DNA from: Gynuella sp.
GTDB lineage: Bacteria; Pseudomonadota; Gammaproteobacteria; Pseudomonadales; Natronospirillaceae
Assembly (NCBI GenBank): GCA_028282465.1
Contig: JANQHX010000104.1
Span: forward strand, 55,975 to 119,974
Length of the DNA stretch: 64,000 nt
Reading direction: 5' to 3'
The notes beneath the pieces are model-generated. The model was not told the origin of the DNA. It searched no databases and saw only the letters and a list, made by a program, of their open reading frames with translations. The position numbers and the translations under genes are program-made. Below are positions 63,278-64,000 of this stretch, in pieces (the stretch's first letter is position 1; each line of letters begins with the position of its first letter).

Positions 63278-63826
63278 ATGAGAGCAAACCTACTAAAAGC
63301 CACACAGAAACTTAAGCGTGGTGGGGTTATTGCCTATCCAACTGAAGCAGTTTGGGGAATAGGTTGTGATCCCTGGAATCAACAAGCCGTTCAAAAAGTG
63401 CTGGATTTAAAACGTCGCGAAGCCGCCAAAGGCGTCATTTTGGTGGCCGCCCACATAGATCAGGTGCGGTTTTTAACTGATCATCTTTCGCCTTCACAAC
63501 AAGCACGACTCGAGCAAACTTGGCCAGGCCCCAATACTTGGGTTATTCCGCACTTAGGAAAAATTCCTCATTGGATTAGTGGTGGCAGGCCTTCAGTTGC
63601 CGTTAGGGTGACCGACCATCCAAAAGTCGTGGCCTTGTGTGCTGCCTTTGGTGGTCCGATTGTGAGTACCTCCGCGAATCTAGCGGGTCATCCTTCCATT
63701 AAAAACCCTTTCGTACTGCTGAAACAATTCCGCAAACAACTAGATGGCTGGTTAATGGGGGAACTGGGTGGTCGAGAGAAACCGAGTACCATTCGTGATA
63801 TCAAAACCGGTGCTCGCCTGAGATAA
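63278..63826 (+). CDS. tsaC: threonylcarbamoyl-AMP synthase TsaC
   Basis: 182 residues. The YrdC/Sua5 fold is clear: GGVIAYPTEAVWGIGCDP with the substrate-binding site, KRREAAKGVILVA, and SVAVRVTDHP, PIVSTSANLAGHPS. It makes threonylcarbamoyl-AMP for t6A37 of tRNA. It is in the usual dprA-tsaC-hemF order. Confidence 0.95.
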   Translation: MRANLLKATQKLKRGGVIAYPTEAVWGIGCDPWNQQAVQKVLDLKRREAAKGVILVAAHIDQVRFLTDHLSPSQQARLEQTWPGPNTWVIPHLGKIPHWISGGRPSVAVRVTDHPKVVALCAAFGGPIVSTSANLAGHPSIKNPFVLLKQFRKQLDGWLMGELGGREKPSTIRDIKTGARLR

Positions 63827-63870
63827 TTCAACATACAAAAAACTAAAACTATATCCAGCGGGGACACAGC

Positions 63871-64000
63871 ATGAGCGGTATTCAAATAGACGCGGTTAAA
63901 CAATATCTGATGCAGTTGCAGGACAACATTTGTAATGCCCTGGAGTTGGAAGATGGTGTCGCCGAATTTTTGACCGATACCTGGGATAGGCCCGAAGGGG
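63871..64000 (+). CDS. hemF: oxygen-dependent coproporphyrinogen III oxidase, N-terminal part only
   Basis: The ATG at 63871 opens a frame running off the right edge (43 codons seen). The start [20 protein letters not shown] and the DTWDRPEG end match the N-terminus of HemF. The GGGGACAC site 6-8 bases upstream is adequate. It makes protoporphyrinogen IX in haem synthesis. Only truncated by the window. Confidence 0.85.
   Translation, partial: MSGIQIDAVKQYLMQLQDNICNALELEDGVAEFLTDTWDRPEG

Noticed and set aside
1..64000. CRISPR arrays, tRNA, rRNA or insertion sequences.
   Set aside because: No repeat-spacer pattern, cloverleaf sequence, rRNA-like stretch or transposase was seen on either strand by reading; a tRNAscan or IS search was not possible.

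Overview
The window looks like chromosomal DNA of a marine-type gammaproteobacterium with moderate GC (mid-40s percent by eye, not computed). The main evidence is a set of housekeeping blocks in typical gammaproteobacterial order: def-fmt-rsmB-trkA-trkH, a dprA-tsaC-hemF run, glyQ-glyS, gmhB-plsC, and an E. coli-like yjfIJKLMC cluster. The style of the genes (PEP-CTERM protein, beta-helix lipoprotein, Nit1C nitrilase cluster, AddAB-like helicase-nuclease) suggests a lineage near Oceanospirillales or Cellvibrionales. I cannot name a species. I found no rRNA, tRNA, CRISPR array, insertion sequence or prophage.

Layout. 1-4190 (minus): a four-gene operon running off the left edge, with two unrecognised proteins, a divergent ATP-dependent ligase-like nucleotidyltransferase and a SWIM zinc-finger protein. 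4330-4345: a perfect CTGT-N8-ACAG LexA-type box between this operon and the divergent AddB/AddA-like operon (4411-10618). 10671-20340: accessory and envelope genes (beta-helix lipoprotein, metallo-beta-lactamase-fold hydrolase with divergent TetR, Crp-like regulator with divergent hydrolase lipoprotein, DUF1330 protein, CadC-like regulator, S41 protease). 20586-24761: coiled-coil lipoprotein, an unknown protein co-oriented with an AraC regulator, and a PEP-CTERM protein. 24890-31850: LysR/SDR pair, AraC regulator, and a small thiol/redox-type group (peroxiredoxin-like, monooxygenase-like, hydrolase-OsmC fusion), then an unknown secreted protein. 31907-35605: rsgA, DUF4826-like gene, DASS transporter, zinc-ribbon protein. 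35611-40650: yjfI-yjfJ-K+ channel-yjfK-yjfL-yjfM-yjfC, a PspA-type membrane-stress operon with an ATP-grasp ligase. 41496-42839: plsC and gmhB. 42958-50603: a MocR-type regulator and the seven-gene Nit1C cluster, lying between gmhB and glyS. 50672-64000: core genes for translation, potassium uptake, DNA uptake and haem synthesis.

Genes that probably work together: the SWIM/ligase operon and the AddAB-like operon share a control region with an SOS-type box, which suggests DNA damage or DNA-end biology. The Nit1C genes sit behind a good match to a sigma-54 promoter and four TGATTGC(A/T) repeats in two 11-bp-spaced pairs, consistent with nitrogen control plus a local MocR regulator. The Yjf operon combines a PspA homologue, a potassium channel and an ATP-grasp enzyme, consistent with an envelope-stress role.

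The best candidates for something poorly described are the SWIM-ligase operon at the left edge and, second, the Yjf operon with its Gly/Trp-rich lipoprotein tail. All functions are inferred by reading motifs; no database search was run.
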